Position numbers and translations under genes: made by a program | Part shown: one piece after another, positions 44,760 through 55,500 of the stretch | Layout of the letters: each line of letters begins with the position of its first letter | How positions within the stretch are numbered: the first letter of the stretch is position 1 | Notes under the pieces: model-generated | What the model saw: the letters and a program-made list of their open reading frames with translations, nothing else | Told to the model about the DNA's origin: nothing | Databases searched by the model: none | NCBI RefSeq assembly: GCF_037126465.1 | Contig: NC_088206.1 | Span: 68,885,687-68,949,686, forward strand | From: Ornithodoros turicata | Taxonomy: Eukaryota > Arthropoda > Arachnida > Ixodida > Argasidae | Length of the DNA stretch: 64,000 nt | Reading direction: 5' to 3'

Positions 44760-46680
44760 CCATGAAATGAAATGTATATATATATAATCATGATATATGT
44801 GCACAGCGTGTCCATCCTAACCACATATATGTTGTCCAACACATGGCGCAGTCAAAGAAAAGCCGACAATATTTTATGACGCTTGTGTTAGAAACAGGTG
44901 GTGCTTCGTAAGATCAACCTGCTTTGTAACACAAACATTATAGGAGAGTTGTCACTTTCTTTTCACTTTTTTTTGACAGCGCTTTGTATTGGAGGTTATT
45001 TCTGCAGTTAGCGTTGGCTATATACTCACGTTGGGTGGGCCGGCTGCTGTTCCAAACACGTTGATTGCGGCTCTTATCGCAGCAGACTCGTAGTCGAAGA
45101 GCCAAGTCGCTGTTGTGGACAGACGTCCTACATGCCGAACCGTCTGATCATGGAGTCTCTCAGGGTGCAAAACATAGCTTCATATGCACGAACGTCAGTT
45201 GCCTGCATCAATGTGTATGCAACAGGATGTGATTCACCTTTCGCTATCACGTGTATGGTATACAGCTGTCCGGGGCCATGAAATTCTGGGGGGTTGTATT
45301 TGAAGTTCCCATCTCCTAGTACGTACTCTGCGTTCACAAGGGCATCCAGGTCTTTCTCTGCATAAAACATCAGCATCCGCCTGCCTTCACTTTGATCTTC
45401 AAGTTGAAGAAATTGTTGTGAGTCTTTTGTGACTTGCAGCTCTGGAAGTATCGCGTCAACACTGTTCCCTCTGGGAATATTAGCATGGCGATTGCGCGAT
45501 AACGCGCGCCTTTTAGATCCGAACCCGTAGTTGGTGCTCATGATGCATTTGATGTCGTTCTGCAGTCCCTCGCCGTCTTCTTCAAACCTCTCCTGTACGC
45601 CAGACAGGGCCTCGTCAAATGCCTCTCGGGGCCTCTTCCTACTCGTCCTGACGTTGGTTCGAACCTCGTACATATAACGTCCTGCTAGAACTGAAGCGGC
45701 ATCAGCGTCCTCCGCAGGGTTGCAGCTATGTGGGGTTGTCGGGTGGTCCGGATCAGTTGTCATCACGCCATTTTGCAGTGTTAGGTGGGCAACAGAACAG
45801 CGTTCGTTAGTCATCTTGGCCAACTTGCTCAACCGATAGCAGCTCGTACATCTGGAATTAAGGTTCCATCATCAACGAAATGATAAAAAAAAACCGCTCG
45901 CAATGACAACGATAGGAAAACAAAAAGGTAAAGATAACTTATAAAACTACAGCTTGGAGATGACTGCCTTAACATTTCGCTCCTCAGAGAACACAGAGGT
46001 GTAGCAACGCAGAAGTGACAGGCCTACTCCGATTTCAAAGCGATCAAGCACGACTCTGTCTCTCGTTCGACTCTACGAACACCTCAAAACATCAGACTAC
46101 AATAACAGCTCAATCGGCGATCTGGGGTGGTGCTGTAAATATTGCTGTTGTCGAACGCAGTAATTATAAGAACGAACTAACACTGGAACATGCTCCTGTT
46201 GTCCAATGCCAATGAATAAGAAGTAACGCAGAATTAGCAACATATGAGATCAACGAATCAGAATACATACCTGTAGTACTGAATGCTGGAATCGTTCTTG
46301 TTTGTGGACTTGAAACCGAACTTCGTGTTCGGCCAGCGCGTGCTTCTGTACTGGATGACTGGTTTCGACCGATGATTGGAGGGCACAAATGTAGGCGCAC
46401 CGAAGTTCATGATCATTAAAAAACAGCGAGCCTGGTTCCCGTTGACTTGCAGCAAAGAAGCGAATCCCAGACGAATCCCAGGACCCTGGCTTGCGCTTTT
46501 TATATCCACTTTTCCCTTAACGTTTCCCGCCGATGAAGAAAGGACAAAGGCAAAGTATACTTCGTGCCTGGGTCCAGTATTCTCGGAAACAAGCTTCAGT
46601 TCTAGCATAACGCGGGGACAGCCGACGCCAATGGACACAAAAGTACAAAGACAACTCTGAGTCAGCAGTATACCCTGCAT
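44010..46680 (-). pseudogene. Mutator-like (MULE) transposase gene, three exons, one frameshift
   Basis: DNA transposase or a former one. Exons on the minus strand are 46271-46680, 45030-45851 and 44010-44627; both introns are GT-AG with matching phase, and the last exon ends in a stop at 44010. The product would be about 615 residues. The middle carries a zinc-binding FLYWCH-like region: YYRCTSC is formed across the first junction, with His near 173 and 178. The transposase core has YVLGDGNFKYNPPEF (first catalytic Asp, about 317), then LFDYESAAIRAA (second Asp), then GCAFHYAKA and NMVEGWHNGLHSRF. A frameshift near 45128-45136 puts a TAG after MIRRFG; sequence identity resumes in the next frame at HVGRLSTTATWLFDYE. 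Intron 2 holds an AT microsatellite. Intact splicing and a single break suggest a young loss, a sequencing error, or a domesticated gene. Confidence 0.85.
44721..44758. repeat. AT microsatellite
   Basis: About 19 AT units in the second intron of the MULE transposase gene. Confidence 0.9.
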
Positions 46681-47337
46681 TTTGGGGTTGAAGTCAACGA
46701 ACGCGACAGGTCAACGTTGACTGGAAAGCACGGTCAGACAGTGTTTTCCCGCACGTGTGTCAATAAAAGAATAGAATAACCTGATAAGGGTGGAGGCCAA
46801 TGAAAGGAACGCGACAACGACAAATTCCCGCAGCTCACGGTTCTTTATAAGTTTAGCTCAATATACTTGGTAACAAGCACCCGTTCTGGCATAGCCTGTT
46901 GACGGCGCTTGGGGACAATGAACATAAAAGTGCAAAAGGCAACACTAAGCCCTGTAGGAGGACTGGCCGCCGTAACCTACAGCGCAATTTCGGGTTTTTC
47001 TCGCTTACTTCGTGTGTGTGTGTGCGTGCGTGGTAAGAATAGAGAAAACACTGAAAAGTCTTCACTGTTTCATTTCATTTCATTTATTTGCTTTAAAGAC
47101 TGCTGAGGGTTTTACATAAGGGGGGGAGTTTAGTATAAACTGGTAGTTCAAGAACAGCGAAGATAACACAAACTTTGTGATTTCAACAGCAATAAAGCAT
47201 AGAATCATACAACCATCCGTTGCCACTCATATTGCTTTATAAATTAATACTACAGCGCAATCCTTCTGCATTGAACATGGTATAATGGATAGACTTTATT
47301 TTCTGTCGCGTTCCTGACCCGTATGGCGCTTTGGCTT

Positions 47338-47560
47338 GTTTGATCTCTTGACCGGGTTGGATCTCTTGACTCGCCTGTCACCTGACCGGTTGGATCTCCT
47401 GACTCGATGGATCTCTTGACTCGTTGGATCTCTTGACCGGGTTGGAACTCTTGACCGGGTTGGAACTCTTGACGCTTTGGATCTCTTGACTCGCCTGTCA
47501 CGTGACCGGTTGGATCTCCTGACTCGATGGATCTCTTGACTCGTTGGATCTCTTGACCCG
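47338..47560. repeat. GATCTCTTGAC minisatellite, right array
   Basis: About 13 units of TTGGATCTCTTGACTCG with variants (GGATCTCCTGAC, GGAACTCTTGAC). A higher-order duplication of about 130 bp, including CGCCTGTCAC-TGACCGG, appears twice. The unit matches the array at 43479-43578, 3.8 kb away on the other side of the transposase gene. Long frames through it (RDPTGQEIQRVKR-like repeats) are artefacts. Confidence 0.85.
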
Positions 47561-49313
47561 AAGCGTGCAGAAGATATCCCGCAAAGCGCAGACAATTATG
47601 CGCGTGCGAATAGTCGAATTTTTTCGAATACCGAAGTGAATAATTGCGTGTTTCTCCCGAACCAAATATATTCGACCATAGTTCCGACACTAAAACTCCA
47701 AAAGCGAGGGTACAATGCAAAGTGAGCGGACTGCACGCCGCATGGCATGTGTTAGTTACGGTAACTATTACCAGTAGCATATTATTATTTTTTATTTTTT
47801 CAGAGCGAAAGAAATGCGGGACCTTATGTCTTGTGAAATTTTGCGTGACCGTTTTTTTGCGACCGTACGTATAATTGAAAACGGTAATATTACACGGAGC
47901 AACAGAAGGAGCTATCGTGACATATCAGCATTTACAATACATCATTCCTTTCTCATCCTGTCAGTTAAGCACTACAAAGCTCTCCATAAAAGGTGCGGGC
48001 GACGCAGAAACACAATTGGAAATACGCGTCTGCATTATGTGGAAGTTCAAATGGTGTTATAGCTGCAGTGTTCACGTGGAGCTACATGGTATGGTTTTAC
48101 AATTTGAGTATTTCAGGCCGTTCTTAATTTGCGAAAGAAAAAAGGTAAACCAACAGACGTTAAGCCTAGCACGTGCAAGAACGACATTTTGACACAAATT
48201 TGTGCGGGATTTATTAAGCTGTCTAGAAAAAAGGCCTAAGTTATCCAGTAGGCATTAGGCCTAGCACGTGCAAAGTACGTACACACACGCAAAGTTTTGC
48301 TTGAAAATTTGGTGTATTAAATGCCGTGGCGAAATAGGACATTTAGCGTAAGTATCCGTGTTTTGTCCACATTATCCATGTAACCATGTTTTTCTCACAT
48401 GTTTTACCACGCGGAGGGTGCCGTTTGTTGATCGTCTGGTATGCATTAATAAGTGCAGTAATTCGTGCTGCTATTATTTTACCGGGATAGCATGATTCAG
48501 GCTGGGATCTAGGCAGGTTCGGATGTCCTGACCCCCCTCTCACGTGTCTGTTATCAAATGTCAAATGTCTGTTATCACATAGCACGTCAATTACCTTAGG
48601 TAGCTAAGTATACTTGCTGAAAAATTTTAAATCGACCGCTGGCAGGATTACCTTAGGACTCCTTTCGATGTCACTCGGAACCGGCGACATACACTGATCC
48701 CGAGCGCAACTCCAACTGCCTCCTCGAAATCGTATCCTTATCACTGCGGCACACCGCTATATCGAACTCCATCGCTATAACGAGACTCAACTTTGGAGGC
48801 TTCATCCTAAATAAAATAAGCGAAAGTGAAACAATAACTTACTTCGTGGCCCTGCATACGGTTTCGTTGTCGACGTGGCACCAAGTCTTGTACACCAGTG
48901 AAAAAAATACTTGGCGAAAGTTATCGCTCCTCACCAAACGGAAGTGGGTTGGCCGGCACCTTCCGTTGCGGAAACCCGTGCAGCCTTATCGTCTGCTTTC
49001 ACCGATTTCTGCCGTTGTGTCTGCGGTAACTGGATCCCACATTTCCCCCGCGCTGTTCAGTACGATATTGAAGGGACGTCGGAGAGCAAAGTGCTGTCGT
49101 CTGCTTTGGTGAACAGAACCACGTGTGTCTGCTTCGGCCACCTGTTTGAAACGCGTAACACCTGCTGCGGGCGCGCGGCGAAGAGATAGCGTTGCTTGCG
49201 ATGTATGAAAGTGTGTGTGAGCGTATTTATTGGAGCGGGATCCGTTGGTGAGTGTACGCGCGCGACGGGTTCGTGGGGTCAAGTAACAGTTGGACGGCAC
49301 GGATGTTTGGGGT
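47561..49313. other. Gene-free stretch
   Basis: No gene recognised. 48880-49200 is GC- and CpG-richer with open frames on both strands and an AGCAGACGAC word (reverse) at 49096, but no domain or convincing splice sites. Confidence 0.4.
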
Positions 49314-49436
49314 TATTGGCTGGCAGACGTGTCTTCTGCTTTCGATTTTCTGGTGATTGGCTGGCAGACGTGTCTTCTGCTTTCGTTTTTGTGGTGATTG
49401 GTTGGCAGACGTGTCTTCTGCTTTCTTTTTTTCTTT
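49314..49436 (+). repeat. Three tandem 42-bp repeats
   Basis: ATTGGCTGGCAGACGTGTCTTCTGC-type unit starting at about 49314, 49356 and 49398 with a T-rich spacer. Each unit contains GCAGACG and its near complement CTTCTGC, so each can fold weakly. Confidence 0.8.
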
Positions 49437-52400
49437 TCTTCGTGGATGGAATGGGGTGGTTTAATTTTAGAGAGGGCGCTGTATGTGTGTTTTAATCAAG
49501 CGGGCAAAATGGAGAGAGGGTTGAGTGGGTTTTGAGGAGGTCGCTAAGGTTACCCCCCCCCCCCTTCTCACCCGCGAACGAAACATTGCGTGAAAATAAA
49601 TTTCTAAAAATAGAAATTTAATGAGACATGTGGAGGGTTATGTTCATCCCAGTTTTCAACAAAAGCACGTAAAACAAAAATAGGACAATTTCTCGTGAGG
49701 TATGATGTATTTATTAGAAAAGAGTCTACGCAAATTACAGCCCTTCAATTCATAATCACAAATATGTGTCCTACTGAGAACTGTGTACAATATTTACAAG
49801 TTGGTTGCCCACTTAATACGTGACGTTGTGCCTACCTACAACAAATGCAGCCTGCTCAGAATAATTTGCAAATAAATAGGTTAAAAAAAAAGGGGAGAAA
49901 GAACACAAGGGTTGTGCTACGCACACAAAAATGCCTGCAACGAAGACGAATGATTGTGTGTGCTACAATATCTATAATACGGACTATTTATTTGTAATAT
50001 TCCTACGCGAAGACGTAACTCTCTCTGCAGCAATCACATCATCTTTGGAAAGTTCAAAAGCATATCTACAACGTTCTTTTGCCTCTTGTAATGTGAACCC
50101 TTTGTTCTGCTACAAACTACCACACATATAAACTGTATGTTACATATTCTTAATGTGGTGTTCTACATCTTTCTTGGGCATGTGCGTGTCTTAAACGTAA
50201 AAAAAAAAGAAAAAAAAAGCCGCTGCGTGGTTTCACTCAGCCTGTCAAATCTATGAACCGTTGAATTTATAAGCGCTGCTATCTACAGTGTGTTTCTTCG
50301 AGACACTACTACATATGCACGTTTGCAAAAGTTACTTTTATAGAAACGTAACGGCCAGCCTCTAAGGTCACCCACTTGCATCATACTTGCATCCGTGACA
50401 CAAGATTGCGATATTTTCCTCTAGTCTGTCTTCCTCTGTTAGCTGTAAACAGTACTCGAGTAGCTTTTTTTTCTTTTCTTTTTTCTTGCCAACATACTTT
50501 AATAGGCCCTCTTCAACCCTAGAGTAAGCTAATACTATTTAATACAATACTATTTGTGCATGGGCTATTGTCTGTCTTTGTCACTGAACTGAGCTAGCAA
50601 ACTAACAACTTCTGTAATTGCAGTGGAACTTCAATAATTTGAACTATGTCAGTCCCCAAATCCCAAGTAGCTCAGACTCGTCTTGTTTCTACTCCGAAGA
50701 AACAACGTTTCATCGTAAGCTACCTTTTTCATGCTTGATGCGGTTACATAGAATAAAACAAAAACTATGATCACAATGTTGACGTAGTGACGGTGGGTAG
50801 TTCGTTTCGTTGATTAGAACCTATGGGTCTGTACTACAAAGAAACACGGTGAGTGCGCCAAAATTGCGTACGAAGACTGACCACATGAACGAAGTGTACG
50901 TGCGGCACAATTCCAAAGGATTTTTGGGCTGGCTGAACATCACAAGACCTGCATTTCCTGTCGTGGGTGAAATCATAGTATAAGAGTCGCCGTGCCTAAC
51001 AGCTCGGCCATCGAAGCTGTCGCGATAAAATTGTGAAAATTAAAAGCCTTCGAAAGTCCACCGCAAATTTGAATGTCTTCGAAACTTAGTCTTCGAAAAA
51101 TGTCTTCGAAACAGTCCCCGCAAGATCCGAACCCCCCTCGCGACGAGCACGTCCAAAATACGTCCGATTTTCGTCCCGTGGACATCCGTCAGCCACGACG
51201 GGAAGACCGTGGCAGAGAAGCGTTGTTATTCGCCGTCACAAACCCGCGGTGTACCACGGGACGTTTCTCCCAAAAGTCTGTAAGACAGCCTCGTGTCTCT
51301 CTACCGTTCCACCGGCACTGTTGTGTCTGTTAGAGTCAGTGCTGCACTGCGTGTGTCAGTTTAGATGAAAAGCAGCCAGTCCTAACATCTACGCAGCCGT
51401 TAGCTGGCATCGTGGGGCTGCCAACCCTACAGGCAGTGAACACAACGTTCCAAGTTTGTACAGCGATGAAGGAGCCCTCGAGTCCCTCTCACAAGCAAGG
51501 TATATTTTCTCGCGGGTGCGTATTTACAAAGGCAATTCTAGAACGAAAAGCGGCAAATAAAAATGTCTCGAAGCAGAAGCGGGAGAACGTTCCGAGCAGT
51601 GGCAGCAGAAGTAGGTTCGTTTTTTACCCTTATGTCGAATGCAGTCCAGCGATTTTCTTTTTTGATGTGCATGCGTTCGAAGCTTCGATGCTCAGTGCAA
51701 CAATGCGCGCTATACTGTTACGCATACAAAAAAAAAAAAAAAAAAAAAAAAAAGAAGAAGAAATGCAAGAGGGAAAAATGCCATCAATTTTTCGAAACTC
51801 CAGACATCGAAGCAATAAAATAACAATGTACTACACACCTGAAAAAACATTTGTGAAGAGGAATAAGCGGAGGAGGAAGAGGAAAGGTCAGCACGAAGCA
51901 CCGAGATTTCAGCTGGATGATGTCTATCCCATGACAGAAGGAAGATGCTCCGCAATATGCCCAGTGCTGCGACGTGTTGCCAAAGAAATTCGGCGACAGA
52001 AAAGCTAAAATATGTTCGCCGATACCGCAAAAAATAAACTTCGACTGCTGCCTGCTGCTGCTTAGAACGTGTCCCATGGCGCTGCCGAGATCACCGTCGA
52101 TCGAAACAGACCGTAAAGGTGACGAGCGAGCAATCCTCCGCGTCCGCCAACTCCCGAATCAACGGGCGGCGGAGACTCCGCCCCGAACTGTGCTTGGGGC
52201 GCGGAAGTCTTTGCTCCTAGCGATGTTTCGGCAGTCGATGAATTTAAAGGCTCGCCAAAGTGCAGAACAAACTCTCGAGCTACGAGGGCGGAACTAAAAC
52301 TTAAGGGTCGAGTCACACAAAAAATCGCAAGCTAAAAAAAGACTGCAGCAAACATCCTCTCACACTTTCAAATGTGACGCAATCAAACAAACGTTTTTCT

Positions 52401-52511
52401 GAACCAGCAACACACACTTCGCTCGGAAAAAGGGGGGGGGGGGGTCAGGGACAACACAAGCCCCCACCCCATCCCACGGGTCCAGTACGTGTGAAAACAC
52501 GGGGCGCATCA
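49437..52511. other. Gene-free stretch, includes 3' flank of the LPGAT1-type gene
   Basis: Contains a poly-C at about 49552-49564, a poly-A of about 27 at 51728-51754 and CpG-richer patches at 51050-51300 and 52080-52300. A frame at 51073-51333 opens in one patch, but I recognise nothing in it. The part next to 52511 should be the 3' UTR of the minus-strand acyltransferase gene. Confidence 0.4.
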
Positions 52512-55500
52512 TCACCACAGCACTAACGAACCGATCCAGCGGAACAATGCGACGTGGAACAGCGTCGACATGATGAAGAAGGCGTGGATGAGCACGATCC
52601 ACGCAATGTTGAAGTCGACCCTGAAGGGCTGGACGCGGAGGGGCGCGTAAGATGGGGTGCCCTCGCGCGTGTGCAAGCGTCCGGGAAAACGTCCCGTGCG
52701 GTAGAGCTCGTCGAGGAGCTCTTCCTTCTCGACCCACCGGTCGTAGAGCCACTTTGTCAGCCTCTCCTGGCTGTCGAAGGGAACGTCGGAGACGGGGAAG
52801 CGCCGGTAGTGCATGTGGACGGTGCAGGGTTTACGGAAGCCGCCGGAGATTATGAGCAGGTCCAGGGGTTTGCCGTAGTCGGGGTAGCCAATGGTGACGT
52901 CGACGATCCACTTCAACGGTTCTTCCTTGCCTGCCAGGAGGAAAACGTCACGTTTTACCAGTGATGGCCAGTAGTTAACTACATGTAGTTAAACTACTAG
53001 TTAAACTACCTGATTGTAGTTAAAAAGTAGTTATCAACTACTTGCAGAAATGTAGTGGCAACTACTAGTTAAACTACTATTTGAAGTAGTTAACTACAGT
53101 AGTTAGGTTATTGAAGGCGCCAACTATTTCCGATTTTGCCGCGAGTTTTACGGCACGATTGTGCTTCCGACTTTTACCTTGAGCTACTTGTTTGATGAGA
53201 ACGGAGGTGCAGAGCAATTGTGTCGTGCATGTGTACTAAATTTTCACTTTTAATGCTTGTCTAGTGAAGCCTCATTTGCTGTGAAATAATTCTGCAACTT
53301 AGTTTATCGCGTAGGCACAAAAAGAATCCCGCCGCAAGCTTTGTATTTGACGATCGTAGCAATGGCTTGAGCCAAAGTTTATTATTGCTTGTGATTCATA
53401 TTTAGGTGTCCAAGAATATTACAAGGGATTGGTGTTGGTGGACAACGTTAAGTAGTTATAGATGTAGTTAAACTATATTGCAGTAGTTAAAAAACTCCCC
53501 CGAAAAGTAGTTGAACTACTAGTTAAACTACTCAATCACAAAGTAGTTAGTAGTTATAGTTAAACTACTGTAGAAGTAGTTAGTGGCCATCACTGCGTTT
53601 TACGCCCAGTTTTCTAATTTTTGCCTCACTTTTCGATCAACGTGCCTGAACTCCTGTCAGAGAGTTTGATTTCCTCGGCTTTCGTACGTCGAAGATTATG
53701 TTTAAAAGGGCTAAGTTGCTTTAACTGAGTAACTTGAGCCGTAACTAGATAGTTACGTTCTGAGAGAGGGGAAGAAAAACCAATTGTTGCTCGGTTACTA
53801 TTTTACACAAGCTAACTATAGCCGTGACTGACTATTTTCGAAGCAACTTACCGAAATCTGGGTCAGCTTACTAACGCCGCACTAATAAAATTTAAATACG
53901 AAAAATACTAACATTTTCTTTGCGCCGAACTTGTTCATTTCGGGCACTAATTATATTGTCTATCAATGGGTGCTCTATGTATGGGTGGTTTACCTTTTGT
54001 CACCTTGGCAAGGTTCTCCCTGGAGAGAGTGTCGAGCACGACCTTGAGAGCTCCTGTGCGTGGCAGTGTCACATGTTCGAGGATTGGGTAGTTATTGGCC
54101 TTGGCGTACCTGCATCGCAAGACGTTATTGTATGTTACAAACTGTTACACAGTAAATGCAAAGTCAAAGTGTTGTGGTCCACAGACTCAACATACAAAGT
54201 CTCAGTCGTATGACACGCAGAAATATAAATATTTTCCTCAACGATACTCTAGTATGCAGTACAACGCATGCATGAATAGAGCCCCTAGCTTTCCTCGAAT
54301 CAGCAATTCCGCGAAATTGGTCATGTCCTGCGGAACCCGCTGTTGACCTCAGAATCATGTGTTGTCCCGGAATATTCGATACATTACAGAACCGTGTAAG
54401 GAATTTAATCGATCTGCAAGATTTTCCCGATCATCCGCGACTGCAATGCCTGATGCCACAGCGCACTGCTGGCACTTCCACGGCTGAACGTGCCACGCCG
54501 AAAGAAAATTTAACGACAGGAACTCCGCTCGTAGAGAAATTGTCAGAGTCGAGTCTAATTCTCTTTGCGGTCTGGAAAGTTACGAAAGGCTCGAAAAGCG
54601 TGCGGGACGAGTCAGTAAGCGATCCTGGGAGAATGCTGCAACATTTTGCACAGACAGCTGTTAGTGCCTCGTTTCCCCCCCTGAGATCGTGACGTTGGAG
54701 TCGTTCGCAGAAGGAGAAGAAAACACAGTGTTAGTGACGACGACGATGACGTTAGCATGGCGCTCGAGTAAAAAAAACAAAAAATACACCCTTATAGTTT
54801 CTGAGACGTAGACGTGAAGACGCTGCAGTGTGTGCCGCCGAAGCAGAGGCAAGGTGGACTCGGCGGTAAGACCCTTCAGTACATGCTGCGGAAACGGAGG
54901 CAAAGAGGCATCAGAGGCAAGCGAAAGCCGATGGAGCCACGAAGGGCTTCACTCATAGAAACCTTAAGGAGTATGCTAGAAGGAAACCTCCGGACGTACG
55001 GGCGAGGGGAGCACCATATTGAATCAGCTACTGTTGCCGCGGCGCATGCAAACAAAGGAATCCAGTAAGCATACAGCAAACATAACGCCAAAAAAGTAAC
55101 ACACCGCCAGAACCCATGCAACCGTAAGATATATGAAAACACATACACACACACACACACACACACACGGAGAAACAGACACGACACGGACTCCACATGG
55201 GGACACCGTCTCCGCCGCTGCCTCAACCAGCCCTGACTACAAGACCTGGATAGGGGGCGGACAATGACAAAATATGTAGCCGACGGAAGCAGAGGAGCAG
55301 CCGAGCAAGTGTTGCAACAGTTTTTGGAACTGTGGCTGCTTTCACGGGCTGGAAATACACGACGTTTCCTTGGCTGATTCAATATGGCTGCCTCCGAGCT
55401 CATACATTGAGAGGGGGAACAGCCCCATTCAAGTGCTTTGCTCTCCTCCGATCCTCCTCCCCGGCTTTCCTTCTAGCCTCTCTCCATAAGATTTCTATGG

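Noticed and set aside
47338..47560. CRISPR-like array
   Set aside because: Units are contiguous with no unique spacers and this is a eukaryotic genome.
47250..47780. 176-codon minus-strand frame with repeated RDPTGQEIQRVKR-like units
   Set aside because: Encoded entirely by the GATCTCTTGAC minisatellite; repetition comes from the DNA repeat.
48911..49189. 92-codon plus-strand frame in a CpG-richer patch
   Set aside because: No recognisable domain and open frames on both strands, as expected from GC-richer DNA.
51412..52008. 198-codon plus-strand frame
   Set aside because: It runs through a poly-A tract that encodes a lysine run; composition on either side is not coding-like and no family is visible.
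52554..52964. 136-codon plus-strand frame
   Set aside because: Antisense shadow of the last LPGAT1 exon.
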